Shown one piece after another: positions 17,061-26,994 of a stretch of DNA of 64,000 nucleotides. The notes beneath the pieces were generated by a model, which did not search any database, was not told the origin of the DNA, and saw only the letters and a list, made by a program, of their open reading frames with translations. Origin of the DNA: BA4 sp044376575 (GTDB lineage Bacteria; Bacteroidota; Bacteroidia; CAIKAF01); contig JBILKR010000012.1 of NCBI GenBank assembly GCA_044376575.1, forward strand, positions 11,601 to 75,600, given 5' to 3'. A program made the position numbers and the translations under genes. Position 1 is the first letter of the stretch, and each line of letters begins with the position of its first letter.

Positions 17061-18532
17061 TGAAGTTGCTAAAGGACATATTGTATAGAGCAGGTATTGA
17101 AGAGGTGATGGGATCTACAAATATTGCCATTGAAAATATTTGTATCGATTCAAGAGAGGTCAGTAAGTTTTCTTTGTATATCGCTATGAAAGGTGCCGCT
17201 TTCGACGGACATGATTTTATTGACCAAGCGATTGAAAATGGTGCGGTGGCTATTCTTTGTGAAAATTATCCTTTACAGCCACGTACTGGTATCTCGTATG
17301 TTAAGGTTAAGGATACGCGTTTTGCATTAGGTAATGTTGCTTCAAATTTTTATGATCATCCTTCATCTAAAATTAAATTAATAGGTGTAACTGGAACTAA
17401 TGGAAAAACAACAGTAGCAACAACCTTATATAATCTCTTTACAAAACTTGGATATAGTTGTGGACTTATTTCTACGGTAAAAAATAAAATTAATCAGGAA
17501 GAGATTGCCGCTACGCATACTACCCCTGATGCAATAAGCCTTAATCGACTTCTTTATCAGATGACTGAAAAAAAGTGTACGTACTGCTTTATGGAGGTGA
17601 GTTCGCATGCCTTGGATCAGGGAAGAGTAGAGGGGATTGAATTTAAGGGGGCTATTTTTACAAATATTACTCATGATCATCTTGATTATCACAAAACTTT
17701 TGATCAGTATATAAAAGCTAAGAAAAAATTATTTGATCAGTTAAAAGAAAATGCGTTTGCACTTGTAAATGCTGATGATAGAAACGGTTCAGTAATGATT
17801 CAGCATTGTAAAGGCAGAGTAAGCACGTATGCAATGAAGTCGTCTGCCGATTTTAAAGTTAAAATCATCGAAAATCAAATCAATGGGCTACATCTGATGA
17901 TTGAAAATACAGATATGTATGCTCGATTTATTGGTGAATTCAATGCATATAATTTACTCAGTGTTTATGGCGCTGCCGTATTACTTGGTCAGGATAAGAT
18001 GAATGTATTAACTACACTCAGCACGCTAACTCCTCCTGACGGACGGTTTGAAATTATTAATGGACACGATGGTATTGTTGCTATTGTTGATTATGCCCAT
18101 ACTCCTGATGCCCTTGAAAATGTTTTAAATACCATTCGTAAAATGGTAGGAACCGGACAGAAAATAATTACAGTTGTTGGTTGTGGCGGAAACAGAGATA
18201 AAGCTAAAAGACCAGTAATGGGAAGGGTTGCTGCCGGTATTTCTGATAAGGTCATTTTTACCTCTGATAATCCTAGGAATGAAGATCCTGATGAAATTAT
18301 CACTGAAATGAAAAAGGATTTGGATATAGCCGAGGCAATAAAAGTAGCAAGTATTACAGACAGAAGAGATGCTATTCATGCTGCCTGTAGAATTGCTGAA
18401 CCGAATGATGTGATATTAATTGCAGGAAAAGGGCACGAGAAATACCAGGAGGTAAATGGGGTGAAGAGTCCATTTGATGATGTTGAAGAGGTTATTAAAG
18501 CTTTGCAAATAATTAAAAAAGATAAAGTATAG
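17060..18532 (+). CDS. murE: UDP-MurNAc-tripeptide synthetase (meso-DAP adding)
   Basis: MurE adds the third amino acid to UDP-MurNAc-L-Ala-D-Glu. The 490-aa Mur ligase has the ATP loop VTGTNGKTT (110-118) and the central HTTPDA and SSHALDQGRV blocks. The amino-acid-selecting motif is DNPR (403-406), which specifies meso-diaminopimelate rather than lysine, so the cell wall should be of the A1-gamma type. The start shares one base with the ftsI stop. Confidence 0.97.
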   Translation: MKLLKDILYRAGIEEVMGSTNIAIENICIDSREVSKFSLYIAMKGAAFDGHDFIDQAIENGAVAILCENYPLQPRTGISYVKVKDTRFALGNVASNFYDHPSSKIKLIGVTGTNGKTTVATTLYNLFTKLGYSCGLISTVKNKINQEEIAATHTTPDAISLNRLLYQMTEKKCTYCFMEVSSHALDQGRVEGIEFKGAIFTNITHDHLDYHKTFDQYIKAKKKLFDQLKENAFALVNADDRNGSVMIQHCKGRVSTYAMKSSADFKVKIIENQINGLHLMIENTDMYARFIGEFNAYNLLSVYGAAVLLGQDKMNVLTTLSTLTPPDGRFEIINGHDGIVAIVDYAHTPDALENVLNTIRKMVGTGQKIITVVGCGGNRDKAKRPVMGRVAAGISDKVIFTSDNPRNEDPDEIITEMKKDLDIAEAIKVASITDRRDAIHAACRIAEPNDVILIAGKGHEKYQEVNGVKSPFDDVEEVIKALQIIKKDKV

Positions 18533-18534
18533 TC

Positions 18535-19794
18535 ATGCTGTATTACGTTTTTGAATATTTACATTCATTAGCAGTTCCGGGAGCGGGAGTGTTTCAATAC
18601 ATTTCTTTCAGGGCGGGTATGGCCATTATTTTTTCTTTATTAATCTCTGCTGTGTTTGGAAAAAAAATTATCCAAATGCTTCAATTGAAACAGGTTGGAG
18701 AAATAGTAAGAGACTTGGGGCTAGAAGGTCAATTGTCTAAACAGGGAACCCCTACAATGGGAGGTTTGATTATTCTCGCGGCTATTTTAATTCCTACAAT
18801 ATTATTTGCAAAACTTCATAATATCTATATCATATTAATGATTTTCTCTACCCTGGGGTTAGGATTCATAGGTTTTCTGGATGATTATATAAAAGTGTTC
18901 AGAAAAAATAAACAGGGCTTGGCTGGTAGATTTAAGATTATTGGTCAGGTTATTATCGGTCTGAGTGTTGGAGTTACACTTTATTTTCATGAAGATGTAA
19001 GGGTAAGAAATTTTTCAAATAATAATTCAATCGTATCTGAATTTGATGCTGAATCTGTTTCTGAATCTGTTTCTGAATCTAAACAGACCTCAGTTATTGA
19101 TCATACAGATGTGAAGTCAACAGAAACAACGCTACCTTTTATAAAAAATCATGAGTTTGATTATAGCAGATTACTTTGGTTCTTGGGTGAAGATGCTAAA
19201 AAATATGCATGGCTAATATTTATACCTGTTGTCATATTTGTGATTACAGCTGTTTCAAATGGAGCGAATATGACAGACGGGCTCGATGGTTTAGCAACTG
19301 GAACCTCCGCAATTATTGGTATCACACTTGCCATTTTCGCTTACGTAAGTGGCAATAGTTTTTTTGCTGATTATTTAAATATCATGTTCATTCCTGATTC
19401 GGGTGAACTGGTAATTTTTAGTGCTGCATTTGTTGGTGCATGTATTGGTTTCCTTTGGTATAATGCATTCCCTGCACAGGTATTTATGGGGGACACAGGA
19501 TCACTGTCATTGGGAGGAATTATTGCTGTGCTGGCAATTGCAATTCGAAAAGAATTATTGCTTCCTGTTCTTTGTGGAATTTTTCTCATTGAAAATTTAT
19601 CTGTGATGATTCAAGTGGGATATTTTAAATACACAAAAAAGAAATTCGGAGAAGGCAAAAGGTTTTTTAAAATGGCACCCCTACATCATCATTTTCAAAA
19701 ACAAAATATTCATGAAGCGAAAATTGTTGCACGCTTTTGGATTATCGGAATCATGTTGGCTGTATTCACCATTATTACCCTAAAACTACGCTAG
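18535..19794 (+). CDS. mraY: Phospho-MurNAc-pentapeptide transferase with enlarged loop
   Basis: MraY transfers phospho-MurNAc-pentapeptide to undecaprenyl phosphate, forming lipid I. The catalytic LDDYIKV (Asp116, Asp117), NGANMTDGLDGL (242-253) and the final PLHHHFQK block are all present. At 419 aa it is about 60 residues longer than the E. coli enzyme: an extra segment (about 152-225) replaces a short loop, as in other Bacteroidetes. This segment is polar, acidic and contains a 12-bp tandem DNA repeat coding Glu-Ser-Val-Ser. The rest is about ten membrane helices. Confidence 0.97.
   Translation: MLYYVFEYLHSLAVPGAGVFQYISFRAGMAIIFSLLISAVFGKKIIQMLQLKQVGEIVRDLGLEGQLSKQGTPTMGGLIILAAILIPTILFAKLHNIYIILMIFSTLGLGFIGFLDDYIKVFRKNKQGLAGRFKIIGQVIIGLSVGVTLYFHEDVRVRNFSNNNSIVSEFDAESVSESVSESKQTSVIDHTDVKSTETTLPFIKNHEFDYSRLLWFLGEDAKKYAWLIFIPVVIFVITAVSNGANMTDGLDGLATGTSAIIGITLAIFAYVSGNSFFADYLNIMFIPDSGELVIFSAAFVGACIGFLWYNAFPAQVFMGDTGSLSLGGIIAVLAIAIRKELLLPVLCGIFLIENLSVMIQVGYFKYTKKKFGEGKRFFKMAPLHHHFQKQNIHEAKIVARFWIIGIMLAVFTIITLKLR
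19051..19080 (+). repeat. 12-bp in-frame tandem repeat inside mraY
   Basis: GAATCTGTTTCT occurs at 19051-19062 and 19063-19074, followed by half a copy (GAATCT, 19075-19080). Translation gives Glu-Ser-Val-Ser repeated, in the extra loop of MraY. Because the unit is a multiple of three, copy-number changes keep the frame. Confidence 0.9.
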
Positions 19795-19795
19795 C

Positions 19796-21139
19796 ATGAA
19801 AAAACGAATTGTTGTTATAGGAGGAGGCGAAAGCGGTGTAGGTGCAGCAGTATTGGCATCTGTGAAGGGATTCGAAGTTTTTTTAAGTGATGCAGGAACA
19901 CTTAAAGAAAAATATATTCAACAATTAAATGCTTATCATATTCCTTTTGAATCAGGAAAACATTCGGAAGAATTAATATTAAACGCTCATGAAGTTATTA
20001 AAAGTCCGGGTGTTCCGTATAAAACTGAAATCATTAAAAAACTTACTGAAAAAGGAATTCCTGTAATTTCAGAAATTGAATTTGCATCACGTTATACACA
20101 ATCTAAAATTATTGGCATAACAGGAACAAATGGTAAAACAACAACTACTTCATTAATTTATCATCTATTAAAGAAAGGCGGTAAAGATGTTGTTATTGCC
20201 GGGAATATAGGTAATAGTTTTGCCATGGAAGTGGCAGTATCTTCAAATGATCCTGAATATTATGTATTGGAATTAAGTAGTTTCCAGCTCGACGGAACTA
20301 CAAACTTCAGACCTCATATAGCGGTATTAACGAACATAACTCCAGATCATCTGGATCGCTATGAATATCAAATGCAATTATATGTAAATGCAAAATTTAA
20401 TATTACAAATGCACAGCAGCCTGATGACTATTTCATTTTCTGTTTTGATGATGAAATCGTACGCAATGAAGTTTTGAAAAGAAATATTCAGGCACAGCTC
20501 ATGCCCTTCTCAATTCAGCAACAAGAAAATCAAACAGCTTACATATCCGATCAATCAATCATTATTAACCTCAAAAACGACAAAACCGAAATGTTTATCA
20601 ATGAACTAGCATTACAAGGAAAACACAATCTCTACAATTCTATGGCCGCAGCAATCGCCGCAAGATTATCAGAGGTTAGAAAAGAAGCCATCAGAGAATC
20701 ATTGGCTGATTTTGAAAGTATCGAACACAGACTTGAATTTGTTGGCCGTGTTAAAGGAATCGATTTTATTAACGATTCAAAGGCAACGAATGTAAATTCT
20801 GTATGGTATGCACTTGAGTGCATGAACAATCCGGTGATTTGGATTGTAGGTGGAATTGATAAAGGGAATGATTATAATATGCTGAAACCTTTGGTAAAGG
20901 AAAAAGTGAAAGCAATCATTTGCCTGGGAAAAGACAATAAAAAAATTACTGATGTATTCGGAGATGTTGTTGAAACCATAGTTGAAACCAATAATATGGC
21001 AGATGCTGTTAAAGCAGGCTATTATCTGGGAAAAAAAGGTGACGTGGTTTTACTTTCTCCTGCTTGTGCAAGTTTTGATTTATTTGAAAACTACGAGGAG
21101 CGCGGACAACAATTCAAACATTTTGTAAGAGAGCTGTAA
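19796..21139 (+). CDS. murD: UDP-MurNAc-L-alanine:D-glutamate ligase
   Basis: MurD adds D-glutamate to UDP-MurNAc-L-Ala. The 447-aa protein has a Rossmann-like N-terminus (VVIGGGESGVGAA), ATP loop GTNGKTTT (110-117), the conserved LSSFQLD and NITPDHLDRY, and INDSKATNVNS in the C-terminal domain. It follows mraY by one base. Confidence 0.97.
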   Translation: MKKRIVVIGGGESGVGAAVLASVKGFEVFLSDAGTLKEKYIQQLNAYHIPFESGKHSEELILNAHEVIKSPGVPYKTEIIKKLTEKGIPVISEIEFASRYTQSKIIGITGTNGKTTTTSLIYHLLKKGGKDVVIAGNIGNSFAMEVAVSSNDPEYYVLELSSFQLDGTTNFRPHIAVLTNITPDHLDRYEYQMQLYVNAKFNITNAQQPDDYFIFCFDDEIVRNEVLKRNIQAQLMPFSIQQQENQTAYISDQSIIINLKNDKTEMFINELALQGKHNLYNSMAAAIAARLSEVRKEAIRESLADFESIEHRLEFVGRVKGIDFINDSKATNVNSVWYALECMNNPVIWIVGGIDKGNDYNMLKPLVKEKVKAIICLGKDNKKITDVFGDVVETIVETNNMADAVKAGYYLGKKGDVVLLSPACASFDLFENYEERGQQFKHFVREL

Positions 21140-21142
21140 TAG

Positions 21143-22333
21143 ATGTCTTTGCTAACTAAATATCTTAAAGGTGATCGTGTGATCTGGATGTTAGTCCTGA
21201 TCATTTCGATTTATTCTTTATTGTCTGTATATAGTACGGCAGGTCAGTTAGCATTCAAATACAAACAAGGAAATACAGAATACTATCTTATCCAACGTTT
21301 CGTAATGCTGGCGTTGGGATTTGCAATCATGTATTTTGCTCATCGTATAAAATACACTGTATTTTCAAAACTGTCATTGATTGGATTAATTATAACTGTT
21401 CCCCTTTTGTTTATCACCTTATTTATGGGAACAAACTTAAACTCAGCCTCACGCTGGTTGATGATACCCATACTTGAAGTCAGCTTTCAGACCAGTGATT
21501 TGGCAAAACTCGTCTTGATCACATTTGTAGCCAGAATGCTGGCGAAAAATCAGGATAAAATCAAAGATTTCAAATTTGGATTTTTACCCATAGCTGTTCC
21601 TGTCGGATTAGTTTGCCTGTTGATTTTACCGGCCAACTTTTCAACGGCAGCTATGCTATTCCTGATTTGTGTAGTGTTGATGTTTATCGGTAGAATTGAT
21701 ATTAAACACATCGGTATCTTTATTGGTACTGCAATTGCAGGATTCGGCTTCCTGATTCTATTGTCGCTTGCAGCACCAAGTTTATTACCCCGTATCGATA
21801 CATGGAAAAACAGAATAATAACATTTGCAGGTGGTGAACAGGAAGCAACAAACGAAGGCGAAAAAACTGAAATAAAAAATGAAAAATATCAGTCAGATCT
21901 CGCAAAAATGGCCATTGCTCAAGGAGGTTTTCTCGGAACAGGTCCTGGTAATAATGTAAATAAATATAGGCTTCCACAAGGATATTCGGATTTTATTTAT
22001 GCAATGATTATCGGTGAGTACGGCTCTGTTTTTGGAGGCTTTTTTATTTTATTATGCTACCTGATTTTATTATACAGATCAATTCGTATCGCCACAAAAA
22101 GTGAATATGAATTTGCTACTTTTTTAGCTATAGGCCTTTCATTAAGCCTCGTAATACAGGCATTTATAAATATGAGCGTAGCTGTTGGAATATTTCCCGT
22201 TACGGGTCAACCTCTTCCTATGGTAAGTATGGGAGGAACATCTACGTTATTTACAGGATTAACTATTGGAATAATACTTAGTGTTAGCAGAACACTTAAT
22301 GAAGAAGAAATAAATAATAATGTCATTGAATAG
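21143..22333 (+). CDS. ftsW: Septal peptidoglycan glycosyltransferase FtsW (SEDS family)
   Basis: A 396-aa SEDS protein with about ten membrane helices that polymerises lipid II at the septum in partnership with FtsI. Landmarks are LLSVYSTAG near residue 26, SASRWLMIPILEVSFQ with the following SDLAKL, and QPLPMVSMGGTSTLF near the C-terminus. A charged extracytoplasmic loop (about 232-250, GGEQEATNEGEKTEIK) sits before the catalytic helix. The C-terminus overlaps murG by 14 bp. Confidence 0.96.
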   Translation: MSLLTKYLKGDRVIWMLVLIISIYSLLSVYSTAGQLAFKYKQGNTEYYLIQRFVMLALGFAIMYFAHRIKYTVFSKLSLIGLIITVPLLFITLFMGTNLNSASRWLMIPILEVSFQTSDLAKLVLITFVARMLAKNQDKIKDFKFGFLPIAVPVGLVCLLILPANFSTAAMLFLICVVLMFIGRIDIKHIGIFIGTAIAGFGFLILLSLAAPSLLPRIDTWKNRIITFAGGEQEATNEGEKTEIKNEKYQSDLAKMAIAQGGFLGTGPGNNVNKYRLPQGYSDFIYAMIIGEYGSVFGGFFILLCYLILLYRSIRIATKSEYEFATFLAIGLSLSLVIQAFINMSVAVGIFPVTGQPLPMVSMGGTSTLFTGLTIGIILSVSRTLNEEEINNNVIE

Positions 22334-23420
22334 AATAATTATAAGCGGAGGTGGCACGGGTGGCCATATTTTTCCTGCAATTGCCATCGCAAATGCAGTG
22401 AAAAATATTTATCCTGCTTCTGAAATTCTGTTTGTAGGTGCATTAGGTAAAATGGAAATGCAAAAAGTTCCTTTAGCCGGTTATAAAATTATAGGTTTAA
22501 ATATTTCCGGTATTCAACGAAAACTCTCATTATCTAATCTTATACTTCCATTTAAACTGATAGGTGCTTTTTATCAGGCAAATAAAATTATTCGACAGTT
22601 TAAACCTGAAGCTGTTGTTGGTGTTGGTGGGTATGCAAGTGCTGCAATGGTATTTATGGCAGGGATAAAAAAAATTCCTGTATTGATACAAGAACAGAAT
22701 TCATTTCCGGGTAAGACAAATATGTTTCTTTCAAGATTTGCAAGTAAAATTTGTGTTGCATATCCGGAGATGAAAAAATATTTCCCTGAACAAAAAATAT
22801 CTCTTACAGGTAATCCTGTCAGACAGGAAATTGAATATTCATCAGTTACACGAAATGAAGCTGTCGATTTTTTTGGATTAGATTATACTAAAAAAATATT
22901 ATTTGTATTTGGCGGCAGTCAGGGTGCAAAATCGATTAATGAGGGTGTGGAAAATGCACTGCCTTTGTTCAAGGATAATAATGTACAGGTAATTTGGCAG
23001 ACGGGCGAATCCTATTATCAGAGAGCAGTTGATGCAATTAGTAAACAGGAATTGAATAATATACGTGCGTTTGCATTCATTGAGAAAATGGATATGGCTT
23101 ATGCAGCAGCCGATCTTGTTGTTTCACGTTCAGGTGCAATGGCCATTGCAGAGATTTGTATCGCAGGCAAGCCTTCTGTATTAATTCCTTTCCCTTTTGC
23201 AGCAGAAGATCATCAAACTAAAAATGCAGAAGTTCTTGTTAGCAATCATGCCGCAATACTGATTAAAAATCACGATGCACCAACTCTTTTAGGAGAAACT
23301 GCACTTTCGTTATTAATTGATGAAACCACCTGCGAGAATATGGTCAAATCTGCGAAAGAACTGGCACATTATAAGTCAGCGCAGTCTATTGTTAAACAAT
23401 TAGAGTCTATCGTTCAATGA
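22320..23420 (+). CDS. murG: UDP-GlcNAc:lipid I N-acetylglucosaminyltransferase
   Basis: MurG adds GlcNAc to lipid I, giving lipid II, on the cytoplasmic membrane face. The 366-aa GT-B enzyme has the first Gly loop GGGTGGHIFPA (10-20), VGVGGYASAAM, IQEQNSFPG, the second loop FGGSQGAKSIN and the UDP-GlcNAc block SRSGAMAIAEI plus PFPFAAEDHQTKNA. It overlaps both ftsW (14 bp) and murC (4 bp). Confidence 0.97.
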   Translation: MSLNRIIISGGGTGGHIFPAIAIANAVKNIYPASEILFVGALGKMEMQKVPLAGYKIIGLNISGIQRKLSLSNLILPFKLIGAFYQANKIIRQFKPEAVVGVGGYASAAMVFMAGIKKIPVLIQEQNSFPGKTNMFLSRFASKICVAYPEMKKYFPEQKISLTGNPVRQEIEYSSVTRNEAVDFFGLDYTKKILFVFGGSQGAKSINEGVENALPLFKDNNVQVIWQTGESYYQRAVDAISKQELNNIRAFAFIEKMDMAYAAADLVVSRSGAMAIAEICIAGKPSVLIPFPFAAEDHQTKNAEVLVSNHAAILIKNHDAPTLLGETALSLLIDETTCENMVKSAKELAHYKSAQSIVKQLESIVQ

Positions 23421-24802
23421 GATTAACCGGCATACATAGAGTTTATTTCATTGGTATCGGAGGTATCGGAATGAGCGCATTGGCTCGTTATTTTTTGAGT
23501 CAGGGAATACATGTTTCGGGATATGACCGTAATCCGTCTGAAATTACAAATGCCTTAACTGAACTTAGTGCTGATATCCATTTTGAAGATTCAATTCATC
23601 AGATTCCCGCTGATTTTTTAAATACATCAAAAGATGAATTATTGGTCATTTATACTCCTGCAATTCCAAAGTCACATAATGAATATTCATACTTCTTAGC
23701 CAATGGATATCCGATGCTTAAAAGAGCAGAAGTTCTTGGCCTCATTTCATCTCAATTTACTTCTATAGCAGTTGCCGGAACACATGGCAAAACAACAACC
23801 TCATCCATGATAGGTCATATATTAATGAGTTCTCATCAACCGGTGGCTGCATTCTTGGGAGGTATAACGGTGAATTATCAATCTAATTATTTTTCTGCGC
23901 AACATCCATCAATGGTGGTTTTAGAAGCTGATGAATATGACCGCTCGTTCTTGCAGCTATCACCAAACTATGCTGTCATCACTTCAATGGATCCTGATCA
24001 CCTTGATATATATGGCAATGAAGATTCTGTAAAAGAAAGTTTCCATTTATTCGCAAACCGTGTAAACAAAAACGGATTACTATTTGTAAAAATGGGATTG
24101 GATATTGATTCAGACGCACCTGTGATTACTTATGGTATTGATATAAATGCCGATGTATATGCTGACAATATTCAAATAGTTGAAGGCCGTTTTGAATATG
24201 ATGTTTTTTATCAGAATCAATCATTGGGAAGATTTTCCTTATCAATGGGAGGCCGACATAATATTGAAAATTCATTAGCAGCAATTGCTGTTTGCCATGC
24301 GTTGAAAATAGATACAGAATCGATAAGAAAAGGAGTATTCTCTTTTAAAGGAGTGAAGAGAAGATTTGAAAAAGTTTTTGAATCTGACAAGGTGGTTTAT
24401 GTTGATGATTATGCACATCACCCTGAAGAGATAAAAGCCTGCATTCAAGGTATTCGTGAACTTTATCCAAAAAAGAAAATATTGGGAATATTTCAGCCTC
24501 ACTTATATTCAAGAACACGTGATTTTGCGGCAGGTTTTGCCTCTAGTCTGAGCATGCTTGATGAACTCTTGCTAATGGATATATATCCTGCAAGAGAGTT
24601 GCCAATAGAAGGCGTTACATCTGATTTAATTTACAAAAATGTAACAACGTCAAAACAACTGGTATCTTCTTCTGAATTATTAAATAAAATAGAAGAGCGA
24701 CTTGCTGAGTTTCAGATTTTACTTACTATAGGAGCAGGTGATATTGATCATTTTATTCATCCAATCCACCAATTATTAACCCGAAAATTCAGTTTAAATT
24801 GA
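23417..24802 (+). CDS. murC: UDP-MurNAc:L-alanine ligase
   Basis: MurC starts the stem peptide by adding L-Ala to UDP-MurNAc. The 461-aa ligase shows the dinucleotide-like loop FIGIGGIGMSALA (11-23), ATP loop AGTHGKTTTSS (120-130), EADEYDRSFL, DPDHLDIYG and the C-terminal VDDYAHHPEEI and FQPHLYSRT. It overlaps murG by 4 bp and the ftsQ start by 4 bp. Confidence 0.97.
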   Translation: MRLTGIHRVYFIGIGGIGMSALARYFLSQGIHVSGYDRNPSEITNALTELSADIHFEDSIHQIPADFLNTSKDELLVIYTPAIPKSHNEYSYFLANGYPMLKRAEVLGLISSQFTSIAVAGTHGKTTTSSMIGHILMSSHQPVAAFLGGITVNYQSNYFSAQHPSMVVLEADEYDRSFLQLSPNYAVITSMDPDHLDIYGNEDSVKESFHLFANRVNKNGLLFVKMGLDIDSDAPVITYGIDINADVYADNIQIVEGRFEYDVFYQNQSLGRFSLSMGGRHNIENSLAAIAVCHALKIDTESIRKGVFSFKGVKRRFEKVFESDKVVYVDDYAHHPEEIKACIQGIRELYPKKKILGIFQPHLYSRTRDFAAGFASSLSMLDELLLMDIYPARELPIEGVTSDLIYKNVTTSKQLVSSSELLNKIEERLAEFQILLTIGAGDIDHFIHPIHQLLTRKFSLN

Positions 24803-25665
24803 AAAAGATACTACGCATATTATTTTTCTTTTTACTGATATCATCAGTAGTCGCAGGGTTGGCTTTTGTAAATATGAAACCTATACAATCGGATTGCAGC
24901 AATGTAAATATTTCAATTGTTCGTCCTGATGGTAATATATATGTTACAGAAGATGAAGTGCTGAAAATGATTAGTTATTTCTGCAAAACAGAACGCGTTT
25001 TTTCGGAAGAAAAATTATCATCAATAGAATCTTTTATTTTAAAAAATAAATCTGTTCAGAATTGCGAAGTATATGCTGATATTAATGGCCGACTCAATGT
25101 TACAGTTACGCAGTGTTATCCAATGGGCAGAATCATCAATGCGTTTGGAGATAGTTTTTATATGGATAAATCAGGGAAGTTAATTCCTGCTGTATCGGGT
25201 CGCCCTGCAAGGGTGGTTGTTGTTAATGGAGAAATTAAAGATCAGTTCAGTAGTGTTGATTTTAGTATCCGTAATGACAGCTTATTTAAAACTACAATAA
25301 TGGATGACATTTATTTAATGTTACTTCAAATTGAAGAAAAACAATTCTTAAAGAAAATGATTCAGCAAGTATATATTGATAGCCTGAATCAGATTGTATT
25401 GATACCTGTAATTGGACCGCATGAAATTCTTATGGGATCTGCAGAACATATCACCGGCAAGCTCAATAAACTTGAATTGTTTTACAAAAAATCGATGAAT
25501 TCTACGCAGTGGAAAAATTATTCATCCATCGACTTAAGATTTAAGAATCAGATTGTATGTAAATCTTATTCAGTTCAGGAGCCTGTATTTCAAACAGATT
25601 CACTTCTCACTATAAATAATGACTCAATAAATATTAATCAACAATTAAATACGCAAATTAACTAA
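24799..25665 (+). CDS. ftsQ: FtsQ-type cell division protein
   Basis: A 288-aa bitopic protein: short basic N-terminus, one membrane helix (about 4-24) and a periplasmic part with a POTRA-like region (ITEDEV-type stretch YVTEDEVLKMI, about 52-62) and beta domain. Position between murC and ftsA and topology match FtsQ/DivIB. The start is a TTG inside the murC stop region (TTGA overlap); the next Met (residue 27) is beyond the membrane helix and would destroy it, so TTG is preferred. Confidence 0.9.
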   Translation: MKKILRILFFFLLISSVVAGLAFVNMKPIQSDCSNVNISIVRPDGNIYVTEDEVLKMISYFCKTERVFSEEKLSSIESFILKNKSVQNCEVYADINGRLNVTVTQCYPMGRIINAFGDSFYMDKSGKLIPAVSGRPARVVVVNGEIKDQFSSVDFSIRNDSLFKTTIMDDIYLMLLQIEEKQFLKKMIQQVYIDSLNQIVLIPVIGPHEILMGSAEHITGKLNKLELFYKKSMNSTQWKNYSSIDLRFKNQIVCKSYSVQEPVFQTDSLLTINNDSININQQLNTQIN

Positions 25666-25666
25666 T

Positions 25667-26944
25667 ATGGAAAACCCGGAAATCGTTGTCGGATTAGACA
25701 TTGGAACAACCAAAATAGTAGCAATGGTTGGACAAAAAAATGAACATGGAAAAATTGAAATTCTCGGTGTGGGGAAAAGTGATTCTCTCGGAGTAAGCAG
25801 AGGAGTAGTAACCAACATTGTGCAAACCATTGATTCAATCAAAAAAGCAGTAACCGAAGCAGTTCAGAATTCTGGTGTTGATATAGAGGTAGTAAATGTA
25901 GGGATTGCAGGTCAGCATATTAAAAGCTACCAGTTGCGGGGGTTACATACAAGAAAAGAAAATGATGAAGTAATCAAACAGCAGGATATTGATACGCTTG
26001 TTGAAGATATGTATAAGCTTGCGATGAGTCCGGGTGAGCAAATTATACATGTGTTGCCACAGGAATATATTATTGACAACGAGGCTGACATTAAAAATCC
26101 ATTGGGAATGATGGGTAATAGATTGGAAGCAAACTTTCATATCATCACTGGTCAGGTTTCTGCAGCACAGAATATTACCAGGTGTTGCGTGCAATCCGGA
26201 TTGGATGTAGCAGATATGATACTCGAGCCACTCGCTTCTTCTACTGCGGTTCTAAGCAACGAAGAAATGGAAGCAGGTGTTGCTTTGGTAGATATCGGAG
26301 GTGGAACTACTGACATTGCTATTTTCCAGGATGGTATAATTAGACATACCGCTGTAATTCCATTTGGAGGAAATATTATCACAGAAGATATTAAAAATGA
26401 ATGTGGTATTATTAAAAGTTATGCCGAATTATTAAAAGTAAAACATGGATGTGCTTTACCAATGGACGGTATGGCAAACAAAGTGGTAACAATTCCTGGT
26501 TTAAGAGGTCGTGCTCCCAAAGAAATAAGTATTAAAACACTGGCTAGTATTATCAAAGCAAGAATGGAAGAGATTCTTGAATTTGTAGATTATGAAATTA
26601 AAAATTCAGGATTTAAAGATAAGCTCGCCGCAGGAATTGTAATTACTGGTGGTGGCTCGCAATTGAAACACATTTGTCAGTTAACAGAACTTGTAACCGG
26701 AATGGAAACCAGGATTGGTTATCCGACCGAACACATCACTGGGGATGCCATTTCTGCAGTTAGCAGTCCAATTTACAGTACCAGTATTGGTTTGATGATG
26801 ATGGGCTTTAGGGCTGAAGAACCTGAAGTAATCAAAGAAGAAAAAGAAAATAATGAACCAATTATTACTCAGCCAACGAAAAAAGAGAAATCCGGATTTT
26901 TTGATGTCATCAAAAAGTTTTTTGATGACGAAGAAACAAAGTAA
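25667..26944 (+). CDS. ftsA: Cell division protein FtsA
   Basis: FtsA is an actin-like ATPase that tethers FtsZ to the membrane. The 425-aa protein has phosphate-1 loop GLDIGTTKIVAMVG (9-22), the 1C subdomain (about 85-165), phosphate-2 VDIGGGTTDIAIF and adenosine motif VITGGGSQL. The C-terminus ends with an amphipathic membrane-targeting helix, SGFFDVIKKFFDD, after a variable linker rich in Glu. It is one base downstream of ftsQ. Confidence 0.97.
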   Translation: MENPEIVVGLDIGTTKIVAMVGQKNEHGKIEILGVGKSDSLGVSRGVVTNIVQTIDSIKKAVTEAVQNSGVDIEVVNVGIAGQHIKSYQLRGLHTRKENDEVIKQQDIDTLVEDMYKLAMSPGEQIIHVLPQEYIIDNEADIKNPLGMMGNRLEANFHIITGQVSAAQNITRCCVQSGLDVADMILEPLASSTAVLSNEEMEAGVALVDIGGGTTDIAIFQDGIIRHTAVIPFGGNIITEDIKNECGIIKSYAELLKVKHGCALPMDGMANKVVTIPGLRGRAPKEISIKTLASIIKARMEEILEFVDYEIKNSGFKDKLAAGIVITGGGSQLKHICQLTELVTGMETRIGYPTEHITGDAISAVSSPIYSTSIGLMMMGFRAEEPEVIKEEKENNEPIITQPTKKEKSGFFDVIKKFFDDEETK

Positions 26945-26994
26945 AATGTATAACTACTCAAATTTTTTATTCAGTAACTACTAAAACTACAGAT

